Assembly: GCF_036067295.1 (NCBI RefSeq)
Contig: NZ_CP107954.1
Span: forward strand, 4,154,001 to 4,218,000
DNA from: Kribbella sp. NBC_00382
Lineage (GTDB): Bacteria; Actinomycetota; Actinomycetes; Propionibacteriales; Kribbellaceae
Reading direction: 5' to 3'
DNA length: 64,000 bases
The position numbers and the translations under genes were made by a program. The notes under the pieces were generated by a model, which was not told where the DNA came from, did not search any database, and saw nothing but the letters and a program-made list of their open reading frames with translations. Below are positions 55,213 to 63,583 of the stretch, piece after piece (position 1 is the stretch's first letter; each line of letters starts with the position of its first letter).

Positions 55213-56712
55213 ATGCCGGACCGGTTGACGTCGCTGGACCTGACCTTCCTGAAGGCCGAGAGCCCGGCCACGCCCATGCATGTCGGCACCGTGGACATCT
55301 TCGAGCCGCCGGTGCACGGCGACGACGGGTTCGACTACGAGAGCCTGGTCGCGCTGATCCGGGACCGGATCGCCTTCGTGCCGCGGTACCGGCAGCGGAT
55401 CCAGCAGATCCCGGGCCGGTTCGCCGGGCCGATCTGGGTCGACGACGAGGACTTCGACATCACTTTCCATGTACGCCGGTCCGCGCTGCCGCGGCCTGGC
55501 ACGCATGCGCAACTGCTGGAGCTGGTCGCGCGGATCATGTCGCGGCGGCTCGACCGGGCCCGGCCGCTGTGGGAGATGTACCTGGTCGAGGGGCTGCAAG
55601 GGGACCGGTTCGCGATCATCGCGAAGTCCCACCAAGCGCTTGTCGACGGCAACAGCACGGTCGACATCGGTCAGGTCGTCCTGGATGCCACCGCGCACCC
55701 ACGGGACACCCCCACCGACACCTGGCAGCCGGCCCACCCGCCCTCGGCCCTGGAGCTGCTCGCCGGGGTGTTCGCCGACGCGACGCGGAGCCCGACGGCG
55801 GTGCTGGAGCTGGCGCGGGCCGAGATGACGAGCCTGACCGGCTCGACGTCCCTGCGTGAGGTGCTCGGGGACGTGGTCGGCTCGGTGGTCGCGCAACGGC
55901 ACGTCCAGGAGAGCTCGCTGCACGTCAAGACGTCCGGGCAGCGCCGGTTCACGACCGTGCAGACCGACCTCGAGGACTATCGGGCCGTCCGGGCGATGCA
56001 CGGCGGCACGATCAACGACGTGATCCTGGCCGTGGTGGCCGGCGCGCTGCGCGCCTGGATGATGACGCGTGGCGAGTCGGTGAGCCCGACTCGCGGGGTG
56101 CGCGCCGTAGTACCGGTCAGCATCCGGGACGACGATGACGAGGAGCCGACGTCGCTCGGCTCGCGGGTGATCTCCTCGACGGTGAACCTGCCGGTGGGGG
56201 AGAACTCGCCGGTCATGCGGCTGCACCAGATCTCGTACCAGACCAAGGTGCACAAGGACACCGGGCGAGCCGTCAGCGCCCGCTCGCTGGTCGGGATCGC
56301 CGGCTTCGCGCCGACCACGCTGCATGCCCTCGCGGCACGGGTGGCGACGGCGACGGTCCGGCCGATCGACGACGTGGTGATCACCAACGTGCCCGGGCCC
56401 CAGTTCCCGCTCTACGCTCAGGGCGCGCCGATGCTCGCGTCGTACCCGGTGGTGCCGTTGATGCCGGGGCAAGGACTGTCCGTGGGCGTCACGTCGTACG
56501 ACGGCAAGGTGTCCTTCGGGCTGAACGCGGACCGGACCGCGATGCCCGACCTGGCCGTCTTCGCGCAGTGCGTCACGGATGCGCTCGACGAGCTACTGGA
56601 TACGACCAAGGGGAGCCGGAGCCGCGCATCGCGGGGTCGCCGGACCGGGGCGGCGGGGCGGGGAAAGCAAGGAAAACAGCAACCTCGCAGTACCAAGAAG
56701 GCGGACTCATGA
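55213..56712 (+). CDS. Wax ester synthase/diacylglycerol acyltransferase (WS/DGAT) family protein
   Basis: 499 aa acyltransferase-fold protein that in this family esterifies diacylglycerol or fatty alcohols with acyl-CoA. The N-terminus RLTSLDLTFLKAESPATPMHVG is typical. The active-site motif HHxxxDG reads HQALVDG (His140, Gln141, Asp145), so the second His is replaced. The C-terminal motif TNVPGPQFPLY is present, then a Lys/Arg-rich tail. ATG 55213 follows GAAGGAGGG. Overlaps the next gene by 4 bases. Confidence 0.88.
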   Translation: MPDRLTSLDLTFLKAESPATPMHVGTVDIFEPPVHGDDGFDYESLVALIRDRIAFVPRYRQRIQQIPGRFAGPIWVDDEDFDITFHVRRSALPRPGTHAQLLELVARIMSRRLDRARPLWEMYLVEGLQGDRFAIIAKSHQALVDGNSTVDIGQVVLDATAHPRDTPTDTWQPAHPPSALELLAGVFADATRSPTAVLELARAEMTSLTGSTSLREVLGDVVGSVVAQRHVQESSLHVKTSGQRRFTTVQTDLEDYRAVRAMHGGTINDVILAVVAGALRAWMMTRGESVSPTRGVRAVVPVSIRDDDDEEPTSLGSRVISSTVNLPVGENSPVMRLHQISYQTKVHKDTGRAVSARSLVGIAGFAPTTLHALAARVATATVRPIDDVVITNVPGPQFPLYAQGAPMLASYPVVPLMPGQGLSVGVTSYDGKVSFGLNADRTAMPDLAVFAQCVTDALDELLDTTKGSRSRASRGRRTGAAGRGKQGKQQPRSTKKADS

Positions 56713-57248
56713 GGATCTACATCCCAAGTACCATTCCCCTGCTCGACGCCGCCTGTCACGCGGGGGAGTTCGGACCGGCGCCACAGACCGTGTACGCCGT
56801 GACGCCGGCGCTGCGCGAGTGGTTCGCGACCGCGGACGACGAGGAGCTCGAGTACGCCGCGATGGAGCAAGCAGCCCGGGCCTCGGTCGGACTGATCGCG
56901 GCCGACCCGGACGCGCCGCGGAAGCGGGTCGTCGTGGCCTGCGACGTCAGCGCGATCCCGCCGGCCGATGGCACCGTCCAACTCGGGGACGCGCGGCTCG
57001 AGCTGCATGTGGTGGTCCCGTGGACGGCCGTCGCTGCGGCGCACCTGGACGGCGACCCCGCCGTGGAGGTGGTCCGCAAGGCTGCGGAGCTGTGGGACGT
57101 GGCGCAGGGAGATACCGCGAATCCTGCCCATGAAGACGCTGTCTTCGCCCTCGACTCGTGCGAAGGTGAAGACCTGCTGTGGTACGCGACACAGGAGATC
57201 CCGGATTTCCTCGCGGCCCAGGGGCCGCGCGGCAGACTCCGGAGCTGA
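56709..57248 (+). CDS. DUF6912-like conserved actinobacterial protein
   Basis: 179 aa soluble protein beginning MRIYIPSTIPLLDAA with VYAVTPALREWFATADDEELEYAAM; I recall this pattern as DUF6912 but cannot confirm it. It ends with a hydrophobic LLWYATQEIPDFL. The ATG overlaps the WS/DGAT stop, and the Ku gene follows 52 bases downstream. No catalytic residues are recognised. Confidence 0.72.
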   Translation: MRIYIPSTIPLLDAACHAGEFGPAPQTVYAVTPALREWFATADDEELEYAAMEQAARASVGLIAADPDAPRKRVVVACDVSAIPPADGTVQLGDARLELHVVVPWTAVAAAHLDGDPAVEVVRKAAELWDVAQGDTANPAHEDAVFALDSCEGEDLLWYATQEIPDFLAAQGPRGRLRS

Positions 57249-57300
57249 CCTTGCTGGACTGGACCGTGCTGGGCGACGAGCTGACAGGGAGCTGATGGCG

Positions 57301-58245
57301 ATGCAGGCGATCTGGAAGGGCGCCATCTCGTTCGGGATGGTGACGATCCCGATCAAGGTGTTCTCGGCGACGGAGGAGAAGGACATCTCCTTCCGTCAGG
57401 TGCACGTCGCCGACGGCGGCCGGATCAAGTACAAGCGGGTCTGCTCGATCGACGGCGAGGAGGTCCCGTACTCCGATATCGGCAAGGGCTACGAGATGGC
57501 CGACGGCCGGATGGTCGTGCTCGAGCCGGAGGACTTCGCCGACCTGCCGCTGTCGAGCAAGAAGGTCATCGACGTGCTGGAGTTCGTGCCGGCCGACCAG
57601 GTCGACCCGCTCTACCTCGGCAAGTCGTACTACCTCGCTGCCGACGGCGGTCCGGGCGCCAAGCCGTACGTGCTGCTCCGGGACGCGCTCGAGGGCTCCG
57701 AGCTGTACGCGCTGGTCAAGGTGGCGCTGCGGTCCCGCGAATCGCTCGGCCTGCTCCGCACGCACGACAACGTGCTCGTCCTCCAGGTGATGCTCTGGCC
57801 GGACGAGGTCCGCGACTCCTCCTTCGCGGCGCCGGACGAGGACGTGGAGATCCGCAAGCAGGAGAAGGCGATGGCGGAGTCGTACATCGACACCCTGCGC
57901 GGCGAGTTCGACCCGGACCAGTACCACGACGAGTATCGGCATGCGCTGGAGCAGGTCGTCGAGGCGAAGGCTGCCGGCGTACCGATGCCTGCCGAGTCGG
58001 AGGAAGAGGAGACCGAGGGCGCCGAGGTAGTCGACTTGGTCGCCGCCCTCCGCGCCTCCGTGGAGGCAGCCAAGGCCCGCCGAGCAGCCGGCGGCACCGG
58101 CGGCGGAGGCCACGGCGACGCAACCCCCGCCAAGAAGGCCCCCGCTGCAAAGAAGGCCCCGGCCAAGAAGACCGCCGCCGCCAAGAAGACCGCAGCCCCA
58201 GCCAAGAAGACAGCAGCCAAGAAGGCCGCCAAGAAGTCGGCTTGA
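57301..58245 (+). CDS. ku: Ku protein (non-homologous end joining)
   Basis: 314 aa bacterial Ku that binds DNA ends as a homodimer for NHEJ. The N-terminus QAIWKGAISFGMVTIPIKVFSATEE and core IDGEEVPYSDIGKGYE, DVLEFVPADQVDPLY, YADPEDV-like regions match the family. The C-terminal about 45 residues are Lys/Ala/Pro repeats (PAKKAPAAKK), a histone-H1-like DNA-binding tail. ATG 57301 is favoured over 57295 because AGGGAG is then 9 bases away. No LigD is in the window. Confidence 0.95.
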   Translation: MQAIWKGAISFGMVTIPIKVFSATEEKDISFRQVHVADGGRIKYKRVCSIDGEEVPYSDIGKGYEMADGRMVVLEPEDFADLPLSSKKVIDVLEFVPADQVDPLYLGKSYYLAADGGPGAKPYVLLRDALEGSELYALVKVALRSRESLGLLRTHDNVLVLQVMLWPDEVRDSSFAAPDEDVEIRKQEKAMAESYIDTLRGEFDPDQYHDEYRHALEQVVEAKAAGVPMPAESEEEETEGAEVVDLVAALRASVEAAKARRAAGGTGGGGHGDATPAKKAPAAKKAPAKKTAAAKKTAAPAKKTAAKKAAKKSA

Positions 58246-58251
58246 TCACAG

Positions 58252-58291
58252 TCCGCCCAGGCCACCTCAGCGGTGTCCTGGGCGGAGTTTT
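58252..58291. terminator. Rho-independent terminator after ku
   Basis: TCCGCCCAGG (58252-58261) and CCTGGGCGGA (58277-58286) with an inner CACC/GGTG pair, followed by GTTTT. It starts 7 bases after the ku stop. Confidence 0.88.
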
Positions 58292-58404
58292 CGATAGGAC
58301 CTGTCAGGTTCGTGGTTCTCGTTTGGACATGGCACGATGGCAACGTCAGTTCTGGAGGCCGCCCGCTGAGACCCAGTCGAGCCGAACGAGGAGCACCGCA
58401 CACC

Positions 58405-60033
58405 ATGGATGCCGTCACCGCAGTACCTACTCCGATCAACGAGACCGTGCGTGGGTATGCGCCGGGTTCGCCCGAGCGGGGCAGCCTGGAGGCGAAGCTC
58501 AAGGAGTTCAACTCGGCCGGTCCGATCGACCTGACCTGCACGATCGGCGGCGAGCAGAAGCTCGGCGGCGGTACGCCGTTCCAGGTGGTGCAGCCGCACA
58601 AGCACGCCCACGTGCTCGGCACCCTCGGTAACGCCACCGAAGCGGACGGCAAGGCGGCCGTCGACGCGGCCCTCGCCGCTGCCCCGGCCTGGCGGGCGCT
58701 CTCCTTCGACGACCGCGCCGCCGTCTTCCTCAAGGCCGCCGACCTGCTGGCCGGCCCGTGGCGCGACACCCTGAACGCGGCGACCATGCTCGGCCAGTCG
58801 AAGACGGTCCAGCAGGCCGAGATCGACGCCGCCTGCGAGCTGATCGACTTCCTCCGCTTCAACGTCGCGTTCGCGCGCAACATCATCAACGACCAGCCGA
58901 TCTCCTCGCCGGGGATCTGGAACCGGGTCGACTACCGCCCGCTCGAGGGCTTCGTCTACGCGATCACCCCGTTCAACTTCACCGCGATCGCAGGCAACCT
59001 GCCGACCGCGCCCGCGCTGATGGGCAACACGGTCGTCTGGAAGCCGTCGCCGACGCAGCAGTTCGCGGCGCACTGGACGATGCGGCTGTTCGAGGCCGCG
59101 GGTCTGCCGGCCGGTGTGATCAACCTGGTCACCGGCGACGGCATCGACGTCAGCAAGGCCGCACTGACCCACCCGGACCTGGCCGGCATCCACTTCACCG
59201 GCTCCACGAAGACCTTCCAGTCGCTGTGGGCGACGGTCGGCACCAACATCTCGTCGTACAAGACCTACCCGCGACTGGTCGGCGAGACCGGTGGCAAGGA
59301 CTTCATCCTGGCCCACCCGTCGGCCGATCCGGCAGTACTGAAGACCGCGATGGTCCGGGGCGCTTTCGAGTACCAGGGCCAGAAGTGCTCTGCTGCCAGC
59401 CGCTCGTACGTCCCGCGCAGCGTGTGGAACCAGATCCGCGACGACATCGCCGCCGAGACCGACTCGCTGACGATGGGCGACGTGACCGACCTGTCGAACT
59501 TCATCGGCGCCGTGATCGACGACCGCGCCTTCGCCAAGCACAAGGCGGCCCTCGACCGGGCCCAGCAGTCGGCCGGCATCGAGGTCCTTGCCGGCGGCAC
59601 CTATGACGACTCCGAGGGCTACTTCGTCCGCCCGACGCTGCTCGTCTCGGACGACCCGACCGACGAGATCTTCTCCACCGAGTACTTCGGCCCGATCCTC
59701 GGCGTGCACGTCTACGAGGACGGCGACTTCCACAAGGTCATGCAGCAGATGGAGCACTCGGCGCCGTACGGGCTGACCGGTGCGGTCATCGCGCAGGACC
59801 GGCACGCGGTCGCCGAGGCCGCGGAGTACCTGCGCTTCGCCGCCGGCAACTTCTACGTGAACGACAAGCCGACCGGCGCGGTCGTCGGCCAGCAGCCGTT
59901 CGGCGGAGCCCGCGCGAGCGGCACGAACGACAAGGCCGGCTCCATGTGGAACCTGATCCGCTGGGCCAGCCCCCGGTCGATGAAGGAAACCTTCACCCCA
60001 CCCACCGACTACCGCTACCCCCACCAGGGCTGA
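58405..60033 (+). CDS. pruA: Delta-1-pyrroline-5-carboxylate dehydrogenase (RocA/PruA type)
   Basis: 542 aa aldehyde dehydrogenase converting P5C/glutamate semialdehyde to glutamate with NAD+ in proline breakdown. Catalytic Cys328 (YQGQKCSAASR) and Glu294 (VGETGGKD) are present, with the cofactor motif FTGSTKTFQ. The N-terminal sequence and 540-residue length fit the single-function P5CDH type. ATG 58405 starts the conserved N-terminus. No PutA/proline dehydrogenase is visible next to it. Confidence 0.95.
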   Translation: MDAVTAVPTPINETVRGYAPGSPERGSLEAKLKEFNSAGPIDLTCTIGGEQKLGGGTPFQVVQPHKHAHVLGTLGNATEADGKAAVDAALAAAPAWRALSFDDRAAVFLKAADLLAGPWRDTLNAATMLGQSKTVQQAEIDAACELIDFLRFNVAFARNIINDQPISSPGIWNRVDYRPLEGFVYAITPFNFTAIAGNLPTAPALMGNTVVWKPSPTQQFAAHWTMRLFEAAGLPAGVINLVTGDGIDVSKAALTHPDLAGIHFTGSTKTFQSLWATVGTNISSYKTYPRLVGETGGKDFILAHPSADPAVLKTAMVRGAFEYQGQKCSAASRSYVPRSVWNQIRDDIAAETDSLTMGDVTDLSNFIGAVIDDRAFAKHKAALDRAQQSAGIEVLAGGTYDDSEGYFVRPTLLVSDDPTDEIFSTEYFGPILGVHVYEDGDFHKVMQQMEHSAPYGLTGAVIAQDRHAVAEAAEYLRFAAGNFYVNDKPTGAVVGQQPFGGARASGTNDKAGSMWNLIRWASPRSMKETFTPPTDYRYPHQG

Positions 60034-60079
60034 CGGAACACCCGCACCCCGTACTTCATCTAGCGAGCTGGAGCGTTGC

Positions 60080-60103
60080 CCCACCCAGAATCTCTGGGGT
60101 GGG
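60080..60103. terminator. Hairpin between convergent pruA and tetR
   Basis: CCCACCCAGA (60080-60089) pairs with TCTGGGGTGGG (60093-60103) with one bulged G and a 3-base loop, followed by TT. It lies 47 bases after the pruA stop and probably ends transcription from both sides. Confidence 0.6.
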
Positions 60104-60241
60104 TTGACCCGGGTTGTGCTGGCGGGGCGGGTGGGTAGCGCACCCGCGAGTTTGTCGGGTCACCGAGCGGATCAGAGTGCTGCTCAGCAACCAAGCTTGT
60201 GTGGTGCTCAGCGACCAGCTGCTGGGCGCTTGTCGGGAATC

Positions 60242-60898
60242 CTAGGCAGCTAGGCCTCGGCGGACGGTGATGTAGAAGGACGTGAGGTCCTCGATCAGGC
60301 TTTCTACCTGGTCGGGGACGAACGGGTCCGCGTCGAGTAGCCAGTCGGCGATCAGGTCGAACAGGCCGCCGACCAGGCCGATCGCGATCGCGTGCCGCGC
60401 GCGCAGGTCCGGCTCATCGCGGTCCAGCTCCTCGGCGGAGTCCGGCACGCCGTCGTACCGGTCCCAGATCTGTTCGAGGAAGCTGGCTGCCCAGCGGCGG
60501 TTGGTCCGTCGTTGCCGCTCGACCGTCTTGGAGATGCCGCCGGCCTGGCCGAACGTCACCTTGGCGACCCGCGGATCGTCGAGCAGCGCGTGAGCGAAGG
60601 CCGCGACGATACCGGGCACTGCCTGCCGTTCGTTGCCCTCGGCCCGTGCCGCGACCGCCATCATGTCGGCCATCAGGCGCTCCGAGGTCCGCTGCAGCAG
60701 CGCGACGTAGCAGTCCTCGCGGTTGTCGAACACCTCGTAGAAGCTCTTGGTGCCGACGTACGCCGTAGTGCAGATCTGCTCGATCGACGTTCCCAGGTAG
60801 CCGTGGGCCGCGATCAGGTCGAGCGCGGCGTCCAGTAGCTGCTCGCGGCGCTCAGCCTTGCGTTGGTCGGCCGTCAGGCCTCTGATCACTCGCCCCAT
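60242..60898 (-). CDS. TetR-family transcriptional regulator
   Basis: 218 aa repressor. The N-terminal helix-turn-helix GTSIEQICTTAYVGTKSFYEVFDNRE is followed by a helical ligand-binding domain. It diverges from a secreted lipase gene, and a 12+8+12 base inverted repeat lies between them, so the lipase and tetR itself are likely targets. Confidence 0.93.
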   Translation of the reverse strand: MGRVIRGLTADQRKAERREQLLDAALDLIAAHGYLGTSIEQICTTAYVGTKSFYEVFDNREDCYVALLQRTSERLMADMMAVAARAEGNERQAVPGIVAAFAHALLDDPRVAKVTFGQAGGISKTVERQRRTNRRWAASFLEQIWDRYDGVPDSAEELDRDEPDLRARHAIAIGLVGGLFDLIADWLLDADPFVPDQVESLIEDLTSFYITVRRGLAA

Positions 60899-60906
60899 GG
60901 CCTGAC

Positions 60907-60932
60907 GTTACCCCCGGTTGCCGGTCGGTAAC
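60907..60932. promoter_or_regulatory. Second inverted repeat in the tetR-lipase intergenic region
   Basis: GTTACC (60907-60912) and GGTAAC (60927-60932) with a 14-base spacer, 8 bases upstream of the tetR start and next to the larger operator. Confidence 0.35.
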
Positions 60933-60940
60933 CAGTAGGA

Positions 60941-60972
60941 GAGTTATGAACACGAGGACTTGTTCATAACTC
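60941..60972. promoter_or_regulatory. Probable TetR operator
   Basis: GAGTTATGAACA (60941-60952) and TGTTCATAACTC (60961-60972) form a perfect 12-base inverted repeat with an 8-base spacer. It is strongly AT-rich for this genome and sits between divergent tetR and lipase genes. Confidence 0.85.
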
Positions 60973-61036
60973 CGAGACGTGCTCCACTGTCGGTCATCCC
61001 GTCGTCACCGAACGACACTGCCCCTCGGGAGCCGTC

Positions 61037-61900
61037 ATGAGAAATGCTCTCCGGCGAGCCGCAACAGGCCTGGTGGCCGCTGCACTGCTCGCCAGTACGT
61101 TCACCGCCTCGGCAGAGGCCGCAGCACCCAGCTCTGGCTTCGACAACTGGTCCTGCAAGCCGTCCGCCGCGCACCCCAACCCGCTGGTGCTGCTGCATGG
61201 TCTGGGCGGCAACGGCCCGGGCAACTACTCCTTCCTCGGCCCGTACCTCGCAGCGAAGGGCTACTGCGCCTTCACGCTCACCTACGGCCAGGCGACGCCG
61301 GCCATCCCGGTCGGCGGGACGGTCTCGATCGTCCAGTCGTCGGCGGAGATCGAGGCGTTCGTCGATCGCGTCCGGGCCAGCACGGGAGCGGCCAAGGTCG
61401 ACATCGTCGGGCACTCCGAGGGCGGCTTCCAGAGCCTGTACGGCCCGAAGGTTCGCGGGTACGCGAGCAAGGTCGGCCGGGTGGTCGCACTTGCGCCGCC
61501 GACGCACGGTACGACCTTCGGCGGTCTGGTGAGCGTCGGCGACTACCTCGGCCTGCGTCCGCTGGTCGACCAGATACTGAGCCAGTTCGGCTGCCCGGCC
61601 TGCGACGAGATCATCGTCGGCGGTGCCGAGGTGGCGAAGCTGACGGCCGGCCCGATCGCGCAGCCGGGGGTCAAGTACACGGTGATCGCCTCACGCGCCG
61701 ACGCCTTGGTGACGCCGCACGAGACCTCGTTCATCCGCGAGCCCGGGGTGACGAACGAGTTCGTCCAGGACACCTGCCCGCTGGATCCGGTCGGCCACGT
61801 CGGCCTCGCCTTCGACCCGACGGTCGCCCAACTCGTCTCCAACGCCCTCGACCCCTCGCACGCATCACGCGTCCTCTGCGGCTTCGGCCCGCCGCTCTAA
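61037..61900 (+). CDS. Secreted triacylglycerol lipase (alpha/beta hydrolase)
   Basis: 287 aa secreted lipase. A signal peptide ends near residue 30 (AEAAA). The oxyanion-hole HGLGG is at residues 54-58, nucleophile Ser127 in GHSEGG, and a C-terminal VGHVGLAFD carries the likely catalytic His. Two to four Cys suggest extracellular disulfides. It resembles Streptomyces/lipase-class-2 enzymes. ATG 61037 opens the signal peptide. A long bidirectional hairpin follows. Confidence 0.9.
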   Translation: MRNALRRAATGLVAAALLASTFTASAEAAAPSSGFDNWSCKPSAAHPNPLVLLHGLGGNGPGNYSFLGPYLAAKGYCAFTLTYGQATPAIPVGGTVSIVQSSAEIEAFVDRVRASTGAAKVDIVGHSEGGFQSLYGPKVRGYASKVGRVVALAPPTHGTTFGGLVSVGDYLGLRPLVDQILSQFGCPACDEIIVGGAEVAKLTAGPIAQPGVKYTVIASRADALVTPHETSFIREPGVTNEFVQDTCPLDPVGHVGLAFDPTVAQLVSNALDPSHASRVLCGFGPPL

Positions 61901-61909
61901 GACCTGGGG

Positions 61910-61952
61910 ATGGCGCGGATGCCGACAGCAGGGGAGCCGGCATCCGCGCCAT
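61910..61952. terminator. Bidirectional terminator between the lipase and zinc-ribbon genes
   Basis: ATGGCGCGGATGCC (61910-61923) and GGCATCCGCGCCAT (61939-61952) form a perfect 14-base stem, extended by one G-C pair, with TTGTTCTGCTTTT after it on the plus strand. It lies between convergent stops. Confidence 0.88.
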
Positions 61953-61965
61953 TGTTCTGCTTTTG

Positions 61966-62157
61966 CTAGGCGGTGTGGTGGAGTTGCTGGGCGGCGGGGC
62001 CGATCAGGACGGCTGAGCCGCAGGCGACGCAGATCCATTCGTCGGACAGGTCGTCGGCGGGGTGATCGCCGGGATTGACCCGTTCGAACGGGACCGTGTC
62101 GTCGCAGAGTACGCAGTACCGGGTGTCGTCGATCGGGCTGCGGCGTCGGGTACGCAT
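61966..62157 (-). CDS. Small CxxC/CxxC zinc-ribbon-like protein
   Basis: 63 aa with two cysteine pairs (CVLC at 15-18 and CVAC at 43-46), spaced as in zinc ribbons. Its length and pairing resemble small RNA- or DNA-binding proteins of actinobacteria; no family name is assigned. ATG 62157 has GGAGG ten bases upstream, but that site lies inside a perfect hairpin. Confidence 0.75.
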   Translation of the reverse strand: MRTRRRSPIDDTRYCVLCDDTVPFERVNPGDHPADDLSDEWICVACGSAVLIGPAAQQLHHTA

Positions 62158-62161
62158 CAGA

Positions 62162-62207
62162 AACCCACCTCCGATAGTCCTTCTCAGGTTGCCATCGGAG
62201 GTGGGTT
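62162..62207 (-). promoter_or_regulatory. Hairpin that encloses the ribosome site of the zinc-ribbon gene
   Basis: On the minus strand AACCCACCTCCGAT (62207-62194), an 18-base loop and ATCGGAGGTGGGTT (62175-62162) form a perfect 14-base stem. The GGAGG in the second arm is the only ribosome site of the next gene, whose ATG begins 4 bases after the stem. The same stem may end transcription of the DUF2505 gene. Confidence 0.7.
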
Positions 62208-62239
62208 CACCAGGTCAGCGACACGGTGTGCGCAGTAGG

Positions 62240-62737
62240 TCAGTTGTCGCCGTTGTGCCAGTCGCGGCCGAGATCGTGCTCCTTCTGCAGGCCCTTGCGG
62301 ATCGCGTCGACGACGAACGGCTCGATCTTCTTGCCGATCAGCGGCACCGAGACCTTCACGTCCAGGTCGATCGCCTGCACGGTCTCGCCGCCCGTCGACT
62401 TGATGCTGGCCGTGCCCTTGAGCGTGACCGGGGTGTTGGCGATCTCGCCCTTCACATCGGCGTTGCGCGACCCGTCCGCGTTCGCCGGGTGCCAGGTCTC
62501 GGTCTGTACGACGGTCAGCGTCCCACCGACGAACTTCCGGGCGATGTCCGGTACATCGTCCGACGGCATCTCCCGCTGCACCCGCACCACGGTGTCCCCA
62601 CCGGACTGGCTGACCTTCACGTCGTACGACAACGCCTTGGTCTTCTCGCAGGCCTGCTCGCGAAAAGTAGCGTCGGTGACGATCGCGAAGACTTCCTCAG
62701 GGGTGGCGTCATAAGACGCCGACATCTTCAGCTCCAT
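62240..62737 (-). CDS. DUF2505 family protein
   Basis: About 165 aa of the START/SRPBCC-like DUF2505 family: ELKMSASYDATPEEVFAIVTDATFREQACE to LDVKVSVPLIGKKIEPFVVDAI. A hydrophobic-ligand pocket is expected from the fold, but no ligand is known. ATG 62737 matches the family N-terminus; ATG codons at 62749 and 62746 are alternatives. Confidence 0.83.
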   Translation of the reverse strand: MELKMSASYDATPEEVFAIVTDATFREQACEKTKALSYDVKVSQSGGDTVVRVQREMPSDDVPDIARKFVGGTLTVVQTETWHPANADGSRNADVKGEIANTPVTLKGTASIKSTGGETVQAIDLDVKVSVPLIGKKIEPFVVDAIRKGLQKEHDLGRDWHNGDN

Positions 62738-62800
62738 GCCGGACATCATGACACTGCCCAGTACTACGAAAGCGCCCACGCGCCCACCGCCGACTCACAC

Positions 62801-62823
62801 ACCCGGACGCCCCTCGTCCGGGT
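62801..62823. terminator. Hairpin upstream of the DUF2505 gene
   Basis: ACCCGGACG (62801-62809) and CGTCCGGGT (62815-62823) with a 5-base loop, lying after the minus-strand nucleotidyltransferase stop and before the DUF2505 start. Confidence 0.6.
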
Positions 62824-62911
62824 TGAGCACTGGGCTACCTACCGGAACCCTCGCGCTCGACTGTGAGTCAACGCTGCGCTGGACGCACACCGTCTGACGG
62901 AACTGATGCCG

Positions 62912-63583
62912 TCATTCCGTCCTCCCGCGATCGCGGGAGGACGGGTGGCCCTGGCGACGTACGCCTGGCGTTCCAGTTCGATCGATCGGCATCCCCGGTG
63001 TCGATCGAGTCTGGGTGTTTGCCAGTAGCCGTTCGGCCCTGACTGCCAGGAGATGCGTCTCGCGACCGACGTCGTTGCCGTCGAGAATGAACTCGAGCGA
63101 ATCCTCATCGGTGTAGTAGCGGTAGATCAGCTGTTCGAGCTCGTCGGCCGACGCGTGCTCCAGGTGAAGACGCCTGGCGAGAGCAACGATGTCGGCAGCG
63201 TCCTTGCGACGCTGTGCGACCAACTTGGTTGCCAGGAGGAACTCGTCGCTCGCATAGGTGATGTGCAGACCGGGCGCATCGCCCCGTTGCAACACACCTT
63301 CTGGCAGTGGCGGCATCCACGCGCTGGCCCGGGTATTCAGCCAATCCTCGGGGAGCTTGCGCTGGCTCGCCATTGCGCGAGCCTCGTCGACCACGGCGTC
63401 ATCGCGTGTGATGGCGTCGATGTCCTCCGTCCGGCGGGGGTTGTCATCCGAGGTGACGGCGATCGCAGCGCCTCCGACGACGAAGACTGCCGCGGAGATG
63501 CCGCGCGTTTTCAGCCGCTTGTCGAGCTCCGAGAGGAGATCGACAATTTCGCTGGCGGTGAATTCGTTGCGCGGGTCGCTCAT
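62912..63583 (-). CDS. Nucleotidyltransferase-fold protein (DUF6036-like)
   Basis: 223 aa with a nucleotidyltransferase core: VVGGAAIAVTSD and RRTEDIDAI, the GG...DxD arrangement of MNT/AbiEii-like proteins. KLVAQRRKDAADI is the usual helix after the core. It is coupled by a 4-base overlap to an upstream small gene, a layout like a toxin-antitoxin or phage-defence pair. The last codons read through a 28-base palindrome, so the C-terminal tail may be new sequence. Confidence 0.8.
   Translation of the reverse strand: MSDPRNEFTASEIVDLLSELDKRLKTRGISAAVFVVGGAAIAVTSDDNPRRTEDIDAITRDDAVVDEARAMASQRKLPEDWLNTRASAWMPPLPEGVLQRGDAPGLHITYASDEFLLATKLVAQRRKDAADIVALARRLHLEHASADELEQLIYRYYTDEDSLEFILDGNDVGRETHLLAVRAERLLANTQTRSTPGMPIDRTGTPGVRRQGHPSSRDRGRTE
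62917..62944. terminator. Palindrome overlapping the 3' end of the nucleotidyltransferase gene
   Basis: CCGTCCTCCCGC-GATC-GCGGGAGGACGG is a perfect 12-base stem with a 4-base loop. It lies within the last codons of the gene, which ends at 62912. Confidence 0.65.

Noticed and set aside
58267..60084. A 605-codon minus-strand frame opposite pruA
   Set aside because: The plus-strand frame has catalytic Cys, Glu and full aldehyde dehydrogenase length; the minus frame has none.
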